From: JBIQJD01 sp044507695
Lineage (GTDB): Bacteria; Bacteroidota; Ignavibacteria; Ignavibacteriales; Ignavibacteriaceae
Length of the DNA stretch: 64,000 nt
NCBI GenBank assembly: GCA_044507695.1
Contig: JBIQJD010000006.1
Span: forward strand, 62,001 to 126,000
Reading direction: 5' to 3'
Shown here piece by piece: positions 46,690 to 54,926 of this stretch. Both the position numbers and the translations under genes were made by a program. Under the pieces are notes generated by a model. It made no database searches. It saw nothing but the letters and a program-made list of their open reading frames with translations, and was not told the DNA's origin. Numbering within the stretch: the first letter of the stretch is position 1; each line of letters opens with the position of its first letter.

Positions 46690-48072
46690 GTGGATAAACT
46701 TGTTTTTATTGTTGATGATGAACAAGCTGTTTCAAAGCTTTTAACTTACTGGGTTAAAGACAAGTGGAAATATAATATCGAAGTTTTCGGAAATGGTGAA
46801 GATGCTCTGCGGAAATTGAATTTGAAACCCGATTTAGTTTTACTCGATATTATGCTTCCCGGAATGGACGGCATTGAAGTATTAAAAAGAATAAAACAGT
46901 TTGATGAAAATCTTCCCGTGATTATGCTCTCAGCTCAGGGCAGGGTTGAAGTGGCGGTTGAGTCACTCAGATTCGGCGCTTATGATTATTTTCCAAAACC
47001 AATTGATCTTCAAAGGCTTGAACCGGCAATAAAAAATGCAATTAAAAATTATGATTTAACAAGAGAGATCAACAATCTTAAAGAAAATGTAAAACAGGAA
47101 TACAGCTTTGATAACATTGTTTCTGCTGATGGAAAGATGCAGGATGTTTTTAAACTTGTTTCAAAAGTTCTTAATAATGATATCTCTGTATTAATATATG
47201 GTGAAAGCGGAACGGGAAAAGAATTAATTGCACGTGCAATTCATTATAATGGAAACAGAAAGGATAAACCATTCATTGTTGTAAACTGTGCTTCAATTCC
47301 GCGTGAACTTCTCGAAAGCGAATTGTTTGGTCATGAAAAAGGATCATTCACCGGCGCGCACCAGAGAAAGCTTGGCAAATTTGAACTTGCAAACGAAGGT
47401 ACAATATTCCTTGATGAAGTTGGCGAACTTGAAATGCTGCTTCAGGCAAAACTACTCAGAGTAATTCAGGAAAGAACTTTTGAACGTGTTGGCGGAACTG
47501 AAACAATTAAATCAGATGTGAGAATTATCTCTGCAACAAACAGGGATTTAAAACAAGCGGTTGATAATAAAGAATTCAGAGAGGATCTTTTTTACAGGCT
47601 GAATTCTTTCCCTATAGTTATTCCTCCATTAAGGCAAAGAAAAGGTGATATTCTTATTTTAGCCCAGCATTTTCTTGATACCTTTAATAAAAAACTTGGA
47701 AAGAATATAAAAGGATTTTCAAAAAAAGCACTTAAACTTATTTATGATTACAGCTGGCCCGGAAATATTAGAGAAATGGAAAATACAATTGAACGATGCC
47801 TGATTATTACTGAAGGTGATTTAATTGATGTTGATGATCTGCCCCAGCATTTAAAATCTGCCGATGCAATAAATAGTGTTGATTATTCAGGTGCATTGTT
47901 TAGTGATGATACGATAATTCCTTTTGAAAAATTAAAAGAAGAATCGATAAGGCACGCGTTAAAAGTTACAAACGGCAATATAGTTGAAGCAGCAAAAAAA
48001 CTTCAGCTTGGGCGTGCAACAATTTACCGTTTAATGGAAAAATACAATATAGAAAACCGTTCATTTGAATAA
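46690..48072 (+). CDS. NtrC-family response regulator (sigma-54 activator)
   Basis: The 460-residue protein starts with GTG, 2 nt after the kinase gene, and so is very likely its partner. It has a receiver (D53 in LLDIMLPG), an AAA+ domain with Walker A at 171-178 (GESGTGKE) and the sigma-54 loop GSFTGA at 218-223, and a C-terminal Fis HTH (NIVEAAKKLQLGRATIYRLMEKY). It is similar in layout to the regulator at 27.9-29.2 kb. No -24/-12 promoter was recognised within this cluster, so its targets lie elsewhere. Confidence 0.9.
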   Translation: MDKLVFIVDDEQAVSKLLTYWVKDKWKYNIEVFGNGEDALRKLNLKPDLVLLDIMLPGMDGIEVLKRIKQFDENLPVIMLSAQGRVEVAVESLRFGAYDYFPKPIDLQRLEPAIKNAIKNYDLTREINNLKENVKQEYSFDNIVSADGKMQDVFKLVSKVLNNDISVLIYGESGTGKELIARAIHYNGNRKDKPFIVVNCASIPRELLESELFGHEKGSFTGAHQRKLGKFELANEGTIFLDEVGELEMLLQAKLLRVIQERTFERVGGTETIKSDVRIISATNRDLKQAVDNKEFREDLFYRLNSFPIVIPPLRQRKGDILILAQHFLDTFNKKLGKNIKGFSKKALKLIYDYSWPGNIREMENTIERCLIITEGDLIDVDDLPQHLKSADAINSVDYSGALFSDDTIIPFEKLKEESIRHALKVTNGNIVEAAKKLQLGRATIYRLMEKYNIENRSFE

Positions 48073-48091
48073 TTAAAGCGAGAAACATTTA

Positions 48092-48433
48092 ATGGATTTC
48101 ACAAAAGAAACTCACGGCAATGTACTGGTTGAAATTGTAAATCTTACAAGAGCAACCTTAAAAGAAGCCGAAGAATTCAAAATGACTCTTTCAGAAGATA
48201 TCAATGCAGGCTGGCGCCGGATTGTTGTTGATCTTACAGAATGTGAATTTATAGATTCAACATTTCTCGGTGCGCTTGTTGTTTCATTAAAAAAAGTTAC
48301 AGGTCTTGGCGGTGATCTCCGGCTGGTCGGCTTTCAGCCTGCTGTTCATTCAATGTTTGAATTAACAAGAATGTACCGCGTGTTTGAAGCATATAAAACC
48401 CGTGAAGAAGCCGTTAAAAGTTTCGAGTCTTAA
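48092..48433 (+). CDS. STAS-domain anti-sigma factor antagonist
   Basis: The 113-residue protein is a single STAS domain (VEIVNLTRATLKEAEEFK; VDLTECEFIDSTFLGALVVSLKK). The phosphorylated serine of SpoIIAA sits in DSSGLG; here the motif is DSTFLG, so Ser/Thr phosphorylation remains possible. In partner-switching systems such proteins bind an HPK-like anti-sigma kinase and are dephosphorylated by PP2C enzymes. A PP2C gene lies 32 nt downstream, but no anti-sigma kinase is seen. Confidence 0.82.
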   Translation: MDFTKETHGNVLVEIVNLTRATLKEAEEFKMTLSEDINAGWRRIVVDLTECEFIDSTFLGALVVSLKKVTGLGGDLRLVGFQPAVHSMFELTRMYRVFEAYKTREEAVKSFES

Positions 48434-48465
48434 TTAAAGCTTGCATCTGTATCAAATTCCTTTAT

Positions 48466-50031
48466 ATGCTTAAAGATGATTTAAAATCAGTTTTGATTAT
48501 TGATGATGATATTACAGTAAGGAAACTGATTGGATATCATCTGAAAAATAATAATTACCGGATATTTGAAGCTGAAGGCCCGGAAACCGGTTATGAAATT
48601 TTAACCGGCAATAATATTGATCTTGTTCTTTGTGATGTTACAATGGAAGGAACAGATGGATTTACTTTTTGCAGCAAGGTACGAGAGAACGAAAATTACC
48701 GCTTCCTTCCGTTTGTTTTTGTTACTGCAAAAAATTCCCCTGAAGATAAAGCCCGCGCACTTGAAGTTGGCGGCGATGATATAATTACCAAACCATTCGA
48801 TATAAAAGAACTTGTACTTAAAGTACAGGCACTTATCCGCAGATCTGAAATTCAAAAAATATACGGCAGCAAAAAAAATATTGAACAGGCATTTACAGAA
48901 GCTCAAACAAGTATTCTTCTTGTTGATGATGATATTTCACTTGCAAAAGTATTTCAATATAATCTTACCAAGGCTGGATTTAAATGTGAGATTGCCATAA
49001 GTGCACAGAAGGGAATTAAGCTTGCACGTGAAATTCAGCCTGATGTGATTATTTCAGATATTATGATGCCACAGATTGATGGATTTGAATTCAGAAGAAT
49101 TTTGATGGAAGATGAATCACTCCGGACAATTCCGTTTATCTTTCTTACTTCAAAAGGTGAAGAGCAGGATATTCTTGATGGGTTTGATCTTGGAATTACA
49201 GATTATGTTTTAAAAACTGCAGGCCCGCGTATTGTTGTTGCAAAGGTAAGTGCAATTATTAAAAGTCTTGGCAAAGAACGCCAGAAGGCAGTTACAGAAC
49301 TTCATAAAGCCGCTGATTCACTCCGCGTAAAAGTTGTTCCGGATAATAATCCAACATTTCCCGGATTTGAAATTCAACATTGGCATCAGCCTTTTCAGGG
49401 AATACCCGGAGGGGATTTTATTGATTATTTTAAATTAGATGAAAATAATTTTGCAATCATTCTTGGTGATGTAATGGGTAAGCGCTGGGGCGCATGGTAC
49501 TTTGCGCTAGCTTATGCCGGATATGTGCGAAGCGCAATCAGAATGGTGCTTAAAAATGCTGCTGAACTTTCACCGAGCGAAATTTTACAACAGGTTAATG
49601 AATCAGTTCACCGCGATGCAAAAGTTGCAGAAGTGTTTGCAACTCTTTCAATAGTTATCTTAAACAGGGCAGAAAAAAAATTAAAATATACCGGTGCGGG
49701 AGATCTTCCAATTTTATTTAAAAGCGGTGAATCAGGAGAAGTTAAAAAGATTCAATCCAAAGGAATGCTTCTTGGTTTTGCTGCATCAGGAAATTATGAA
49801 GATGTAAATGTTGATTTAAATTCCGGCGATTTAATATTACTAGTGACGGACGGTATCATTGAATCAAGAGGTGCTGAAGGAAATCAATTCGGCGCAGCAT
49901 TTAATGAACTGATTAAAAATATTCAGCCTGGTGATTCAGTCATTGATAAAATTAAGGATGAGTTTGCAAAATTTACAGGCGGTAAATTCGAAGATGATAT
50001 AAGCCTGATAACAATTAAAGTGATGGAATAG
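48466..50031 (+). CDS. Two receiver domains fused to a SpoIIE/PP2C-type phosphatase
   Basis: The 521-residue protein has two receiver domains (phosphorylatable aspartates in LVLCDVTM and VIISDIMM), the second with Lys-Thr instead of the usual Lys-Pro switch motif, and then a SpoIIE-like PP2C domain (IPGGDFIDYF, IILGDVMGKRWGA, LVTDGIIES). The phosphatase would dephosphorylate the neighbouring STAS protein, with two receivers giving control from a kinase. This links the histidine-kinase and partner-switching branches of the operon. Confidence 0.87.
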   Translation: MLKDDLKSVLIIDDDITVRKLIGYHLKNNNYRIFEAEGPETGYEILTGNNIDLVLCDVTMEGTDGFTFCSKVRENENYRFLPFVFVTAKNSPEDKARALEVGGDDIITKPFDIKELVLKVQALIRRSEIQKIYGSKKNIEQAFTEAQTSILLVDDDISLAKVFQYNLTKAGFKCEIAISAQKGIKLAREIQPDVIISDIMMPQIDGFEFRRILMEDESLRTIPFIFLTSKGEEQDILDGFDLGITDYVLKTAGPRIVVAKVSAIIKSLGKERQKAVTELHKAADSLRVKVVPDNNPTFPGFEIQHWHQPFQGIPGGDFIDYFKLDENNFAIILGDVMGKRWGAWYFALAYAGYVRSAIRMVLKNAAELSPSEILQQVNESVHRDAKVAEVFATLSIVILNRAEKKLKYTGAGDLPILFKSGESGEVKKIQSKGMLLGFAASGNYEDVNVDLNSGDLILLVTDGIIESRGAEGNQFGAAFNELIKNIQPGDSVIDKIKDEFAKFTGGKFEDDISLITIKVME

Positions 50032-50175
50032 ATTTCCCCGGCAGCGGCTTCATATATGCAGCCATGGGAAAAGGAAGGTTTTCTAATAATCCAGTGCCAA
50101 ATGATTTTGGAAAAAGGGTTAAGAAATCTTAAACATTATTTAAAAAGGATTTAACAGATTATACCCCTTTTAGTT

Positions 50176-51255
50176 TTAAAACTCCGCGCTTTCCTGAAGC
50201 TTTTCCGTTCTGTCTGCAAGTTTAATTTGCTCAATCAATTCGTGCAGATCACCTTCCATAATGTTTGATAAATTATAAAGCGTTAAACCTATACGGTGAT
50301 CGGTAACTCTGTTTTGAGGAAAATTATAAGTACGGATTTTATCACTTCTATCACCGCTGCCAACCATCGTTTTTCTTTCGGCGGAAATTTTATCAGTATG
50401 TTTTTTCAATTCAGCATCATACAATCTTGCACGCAGAACCCTCATAGCTTTCTGCCGGTTTTTAAGCTGAGATCTTTCATCCTGGCATTGAACAACAAGC
50501 CCGGAAGGAATATGAGTAATCCGCACCGCAGTTTCAACCTTGTTAACATTCTGCCCGCCGGCGCCGCCCGCACGAAAAACATCAATCTTAAGATCAGCGG
50601 GATTAATATCAACCTGAACATCTTCAACTTCGGGGAGCACTGCAACAGATGCTGCCGAAGTGTGCACTCTTCCGCTTGCTTCAGTTTCCGGCACACGCTG
50701 AACACGATGAACGCCGCTTTCAAATTTTAAATCACCGTAAACATTATCACCATTTATTGAAAAAATAACTTCTTTAATTCCACCAAGACCAGTATCATTT
50801 ATATCTACAAGTTCTGTACGCCAGCCGCGAATTTCAGCATATCTTGAATACATCCTGAAAAGATCGCCTGCAAACAACGCTGCTTCTTCTCCGCCGGTTC
50901 CTGCGCGGATTTCCATAATAACATTTTTGTTATCATTTGGATCCTTTGGTAGCAGGAGAATTTTTATCTCTTCTTCAAGTTTTTCTTTTCTTGTTTCAAG
51001 TTCATCAAGTTCTGCTTCGGCAAGTTCGATCAGTTCTTTATCTGTCCCTGAATTAATTATCTCTTTATTCCCTTCAATATTATTTAGCACCTGCATATAC
51101 TCATCGTAAGCTTCCATTATCTCAGTAAGATCGCTTCTCTCCCTGCTTAAGCTTACAATCTTTTCGCGGTCATTTAAAAATTCAGGATCGGATAACTGCT
51201 GGTTTATCCTGTCAAACTTATCTTTTATTTTTTTTAATTGATCTGCTAATTCCAT
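50176..51255 (-). CDS. prfA: Peptide chain release factor 1
   Basis: The protein has 359 residues when started at ATG 51255, matching RF1. The GGQ motif, which contacts the peptidyl transferase centre, is at 233-235, the same number as in E. coli, and the stop-codon recognition tripeptide reads PET (189-191, in RVPETEASGR; PAT in E. coli). A TTG eight codons upstream is part of a TATATTTG promoter box and can be excluded as the start. It terminates translation at UAA and UAG. Confidence 0.93.
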   Translation of the reverse strand: MELADQLKKIKDKFDRINQQLSDPEFLNDREKIVSLSRERSDLTEIMEAYDEYMQVLNNIEGNKEIINSGTDKELIELAEAELDELETRKEKLEEEIKILLLPKDPNDNKNVIMEIRAGTGGEEAALFAGDLFRMYSRYAEIRGWRTELVDINDTGLGGIKEVIFSINGDNVYGDLKFESGVHRVQRVPETEASGRVHTSAASVAVLPEVEDVQVDINPADLKIDVFRAGGAGGQNVNKVETAVRITHIPSGLVVQCQDERSQLKNRQKAMRVLRARLYDAELKKHTDKISAERKTMVGSGDRSDKIRTYNFPQNRVTDHRIGLTLYNLSNIMEGDLHELIEQIKLADRTEKLQESAEF

Positions 51256-51276
51256 TTCCGAATCCAAATTGGGTTT

Positions 51277-51284
51277 CAAATATA
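51277..51284 (-). promoter_or_regulatory. Candidate -7 promoter box of prfA
   Basis: TATATTTG on the minus strand matches the TAnnTTTG consensus and gives a transcription start near 51270, 15 nt before the prfA ATG. No TTG is found at -33. It overlaps the alternative TTG start at 51279, which favours the ATG at 51255. Confidence 0.4.
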
Positions 51285-51426
51285 AGAAAGTAGGTTTTGA
51301 AAATCTAAGTAGTAAAAATCACCTGAAATCAACTCTGAATTCAAATCACTGTTTATATTTGGTATTGTCATTTTTTATAATTCATTTCTACTAAAGAATA
51401 AACGTTGAATAATCCGGAAAAAAATT

Positions 51427-51849
51427 ATGGATAGAAAAGAATTTCTTTTAAAGATGGGAATTACTGCTGCGGCAGTTTCATGCGGATGTTTGTTTGGCTG
51501 CTATGATGATCCCGCTTCAGGCAATGTAGAACCGCCTCCTTCAAATGTTGATTTTACAATCGATCTTAATGCACCGGAAAACAGCGCATTGAATAATATA
51601 GGCGGCTCAATTTATAAAAACAGAATTTTAATCGGCAGACTTGACCAGGATTCTTTTATCGCGGTATCTCAAACATGTACGCATCAGGGATTTACAGTTC
51701 AATTTCAATTAAATAATAACCGGATTCACTGCCCGAATCATGGATCAAATTACAGATTTGACGGAAGTGTTATTAACGGTCCTGCTGAATCACCACTTAG
51801 AGAATACAACACTTCACTCGAAGGAAATATACTGAGAATATTTTCATAA
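51427..51849 (+). CDS. Rieske [2Fe-2S] domain protein
   Basis: This 140-residue protein has the Rieske motifs CTH (C84, H86) and CPNH (C102, H105), 15 residues apart, and a GSNYRFDGSVINGPA block after the second. The N-terminus (DRKEFLLKMGITAAAVSCGCLFGC) has a hydrophobic stretch and cysteines suggesting a Tat-type or lipoprotein signal, so the domain would lie outside the cytoplasmic membrane. It is isolated, without a cytochrome b partner, so it may serve as an electron carrier rather than a bc complex subunit. Confidence 0.82.
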   Translation: MDRKEFLLKMGITAAAVSCGCLFGCYDDPASGNVEPPPSNVDFTIDLNAPENSALNNIGGSIYKNRILIGRLDQDSFIAVSQTCTHQGFTVQFQLNNNRIHCPNHGSNYRFDGSVINGPAESPLREYNTSLEGNILRIFS

Positions 51850-51863
51850 ATGATTTATAATTT

Positions 51864-51905
51864 GAAAATGGTTATTATCTTTAATAACCATTTTCAGGTT
51901 TTTTT
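51864..51905 (+). terminator. Strong intrinsic terminator abutting the next start codon
   Basis: A perfect 13-bp stem (51864-51876 with 51883-51895), a 6-nt loop and a T-run at 51899-51905 finish directly at the ATG of the serine hydrolase gene. It terminates the Rieske transcript. No ribosome site remains between it and the ATG. Confidence 0.8.
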
Positions 51906-52970
51906 ATGAAAGCAATATTCTCAACAATTTTCTTTTTATTTATGATTGTTAAACCCTCTGCACAACAAACGGATAAAATTGATTCTTTATTAGCAGATTA
52001 TTCAAGACCGGGAAATCCCGGCGCATCATTATTGATTGCAAAGAATAATGAAATAATTCTGCAAAAGAATTACGGCCTTGCAAATCTTGAAGAAAAAATT
52101 CCTGTTACTCCTCAAACTAATTTCAGACTTGCATCTGTAACAAAGCAGTTTACTGCGGCTTCAATTCTGCTTTTGATTGAAGGAGGCAAATTATCTTTTG
52201 ATGATAACCTGCAGAAAATATTTCCTGAATTTCCTGAATACGGCAAAAAGATAAAAATAAGAAACCTGCTTAATCATACTTCAGGATTAATTGATTATGA
52301 AGATTTAATTCCTGATACTGTAACTATACAGGTAATGGATGCAGATGTTTTGAAAATGATGATGGGACAGGATACGACCTATTTTGAGCCGGGTTCAAAA
52401 TATCAATACAGCAATTCTGCTTATGCTGTTCTTGCAATGGTTGTTGAAAAAATATCAGCTATATCATTTCCTGAATTCTTAAAGAAAAACATTTTTGATC
52501 CGCTTGGAATGACCACCACTGTTGCTCATGTTGAAGGAAAAGATACTGTTGCAAACCGCGCTTACGGCTACACTTTGAGTGGAGAAAATTATGTAAGGAA
52601 AGACCAGAGCATTACAAGTGCGGTGCTGGGAGATGGAGGAATTTATTCCAATGTTGAAGATCTCTTAAAATGGATTAAATCACTTGAAACAGGAAAACTG
52701 CTGCCTATGCTGTTGATAAAAGAATCCGTAACAAGAGGAAAATTGAATAATGGTGATGAGATCAACTACGGCTACGGCTGGCATCTTATAAAATTTCTTG
52801 ATTATGAAGTTATTTATCACACCGGCAGCACATCTGGATTCAGAAATATTATTTACAGAATTCCCGATAAAGAACTTGTATTAATTCTTTTAACAAACCG
52901 GAATTCCGGCAACGAAAAGGATACAAGAAATCTTGCCGAAGCGGTAATCCAGGAGATTCTCAAAAAATAA
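51906..52970 (+). CDS. Secreted class C beta-lactamase-type serine hydrolase
   Basis: The 354-residue protein has a signal peptide (KAIFSTIFFLFMIVKPSAQ) and the motifs of the class C/AmpH-like serine hydrolase family: S77-V78-T79-K80 (SxxK) and Y168-S169-N170. These proteins are often DD-peptidases or esterases acting on cell-wall or lipid substrates rather than true beta-lactamases. The start is certain from the signal peptide even though no ribosome site is visible. Its 3' end lies 5 nt from that of the convergent protease gene. Confidence 0.85.
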   Translation: MKAIFSTIFFLFMIVKPSAQQTDKIDSLLADYSRPGNPGASLLIAKNNEIILQKNYGLANLEEKIPVTPQTNFRLASVTKQFTAASILLLIEGGKLSFDDNLQKIFPEFPEYGKKIKIRNLLNHTSGLIDYEDLIPDTVTIQVMDADVLKMMMGQDTTYFEPGSKYQYSNSAYAVLAMVVEKISAISFPEFLKKNIFDPLGMTTTVAHVEGKDTVANRAYGYTLSGENYVRKDQSITSAVLGDGGIYSNVEDLLKWIKSLETGKLLPMLLIKESVTRGKLNNGDEINYGYGWHLIKFLDYEVIYHTGSTSGFRNIIYRIPDKELVLILLTNRNSGNEKDTRNLAEAVIQEILKK

Positions 52971-52975
52971 TTTTG

Positions 52976-54730
52976 TTAAATATCGTTTAACCATGCTTCT
53001 CTGAGCTCAAGCTGAGCGGGAGAAGCATTTTCATTTATTTCAAAAATATGTTTTACCGGAGCAGGACCTAAAATCATGTTTACTTCTTTTTCTTCATCTC
53101 CGCGTTTAACTGTAAGAGTAAAATCATCACCAACTTTCATTAAATGAATTCCGGCAAAAAACTTTCTGTAATTTGATAATGAAATTTCTTCCCCGTTCAT
53201 CTTCAAAATTATATCTCCTGTTTCCAGTTCTGATTTTTCAGGTACCGTTGTAATAATCAACCTGTCTCCTTCAACACCAATTCCAAAATCAATTGAAATT
53301 TTAGAACTATCATATCCGTTGAATTCAGAATAATTAATTCCTATCAGATCAAAATATTCTTTTAATGGAAGAGGTTGTGTTCCGATAATATATTTATCTA
53401 TAAAATTTTCAACTTCAGGAAAAGTAAAATCAACGAACTCACTAAAAAAATTATCCTCATCAAAACCTTTATCAGAACCGTATTTATCGGCAAGTTCATT
53501 TATAACTTCACGCAGCCCGCGCTTACCGTTTGATAACTGCAGCAGTTTTATATCAAGCAATTCCATTACCATTGCGCCGCGCTGATATACAATTTGAAAC
53601 TGCGGCTGAAGTTCAAATGAATTAAGTGCAAGCTCTTTAAGACTTATACTTTTATCGTACATATCATTGTACAGCATTTTTTTTCGTAATGTAAGAAGAT
53701 GATCATCAAGTGAGACCAATCCTGCTCTCAATTGAAGAATATTTGAAGCCCATTCAGTTGCGCCTTCATAAAGCCAGAGATGTTGTGATAAAACCGGATC
53801 AGAAAAATTAAACTGTTCAATAATTTCACTGTGAAGATTAAGCGGAGTTATCATGTGGTAAATTTCATGAGCAGTAACATCGCGGATGCTTTTTTCAAGC
53901 CTGCCGTTAAATTCACTTTCTTTATAAACATAGAATGAACTGTAATAATGTTCCAGCGCGCCTAATGATTTATCTTCAAAGTGAAATAAAAAAACATAAC
54001 GGTCAATCGGCATATCATCAACAAAATCATTCAAAGCATAGAAAATATCTTCAACAGATTTCATTATATCAGATGATTCAACTTTACCTGTTTTTGAATA
54101 AGTGAAAATATCTATTATCGTATTATCAATTGTAACAGAAGCGGTTGAAAGTTCACCAATCATAAAAGGTGAATCAACAAGATGATCAAAATTATCTGCT
54201 GTGAAATATCCTTCTTCATTTTGTTTTAGTGCTGTACCCGCAATCCAATCCTGCGGATAATCAATTTTAATATAAACCGGATCAGCCTGTCTTCCATCAA
54301 AATAACCAAACACAAGAAACCCGTTTATAACCACATTATCATCTTCAATTGATGTCCCGCCCATCTCATAAATAAAATTTTCTTCAACCGGAGTATCCCA
54401 TGTTTCAGCAATAGTGTATTCTATCCTTTCAATTGATTCGGGATTTGAAAGTTTAAATTGATTTGTTGAGATTTTTTCTGTTTCAACTTCATTGTTGTTT
54501 TTATCGAACGCTTTGAATGAACGAACATATCTGCCCGCATCAATAATCTGGTACATGCCAGGTGCAGTTGCAGCAAAGTGAAAGATATTATTTTCAGGTG
54601 ATAGATTATCCGGATAAACGGTTACTTTAAAAAGATCATCAGCACGGTCATTCAGATTTACGTAAAATTTTTGTTGTGCAAATCCGGTAAATACCAGGAC
54701 CGAACAAAGGAGGAGAAAATATTTTTTCAT
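52976..54730 (-). CDS. M61-like aminopeptidase with PDZ domain, secreted
   Basis: The 584-residue protein has a signal peptide (KKYFLLLCSVLVFTGFAQQ), an N-terminal beta domain, a gluzincin metallopeptidase core with H288-E289-x-x-H292 and the third zinc ligand E322 in LYEGATEWAS, and a C-terminal PDZ domain (DRLIITTVPEKSELETGDIILKMNGE). This combination defines the M61 glycyl-aminopeptidase-like family, common in Bacteroidota. It would digest peptides in the periplasm or on the surface. A TAATTTTG box on the minus strand (54760-54767) is a possible promoter. Confidence 0.87.
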   Translation of the reverse strand: MKKYFLLLCSVLVFTGFAQQKFYVNLNDRADDLFKVTVYPDNLSPENNIFHFAATAPGMYQIIDAGRYVRSFKAFDKNNNEVETEKISTNQFKLSNPESIERIEYTIAETWDTPVEENFIYEMGGTSIEDDNVVINGFLVFGYFDGRQADPVYIKIDYPQDWIAGTALKQNEEGYFTADNFDHLVDSPFMIGELSTASVTIDNTIIDIFTYSKTGKVESSDIMKSVEDIFYALNDFVDDMPIDRYVFLFHFEDKSLGALEHYYSSFYVYKESEFNGRLEKSIRDVTAHEIYHMITPLNLHSEIIEQFNFSDPVLSQHLWLYEGATEWASNILQLRAGLVSLDDHLLTLRKKMLYNDMYDKSISLKELALNSFELQPQFQIVYQRGAMVMELLDIKLLQLSNGKRGLREVINELADKYGSDKGFDEDNFFSEFVDFTFPEVENFIDKYIIGTQPLPLKEYFDLIGINYSEFNGYDSSKISIDFGIGVEGDRLIITTVPEKSELETGDIILKMNGEEISLSNYRKFFAGIHLMKVGDDFTLTVKRGDEEKEVNMILGPAPVKHIFEINENASPAQLELREAWLNDI

Positions 54731-54895
54731 TTTGTAATTCTATTAATTTGTTGTTGATTCAAAATTAAGTTACATGCACCTGATAAAAGTTCTTTTTTGA
54801 TAAACGGCGGAAGAGGCTTCTGTAAAGTTATTTGAACTGTTTAAGAGTTTTTTATTTCATATTTTTGAGTATCCGATTAATAAATATGAGAAATC

Positions 54896-54915
54896 CGGAG
54901 GAAACAATTCCTCCG
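54896..54915 (+). promoter_or_regulatory. Hairpin in the ispH leader
   Basis: CGGAGGAA and TTCCTCCG form a perfect 8-bp stem with an ACAA loop, starting 31 nt before the ispH ATG. The left arm contains GGAGG, so a Shine-Dalgarno-like sequence is locked in the stem, although it is too far from the ATG for a standard site. A regulatory role is possible but untested. Confidence 0.4.
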
Positions 54916-54926
54916 CCAAATAATTT

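Noticed and set aside
50296..50730. 144-codon plus-strand frame opposite prfA
   Set aside because: Shadow of the conserved release factor gene; no domain.
51256..51279. TTG start of prfA eight codons upstream
   Set aside because: It coincides with a TATATTTG promoter box; the ATG at 51255 places GGQ at 233-235 as in E. coli RF1.
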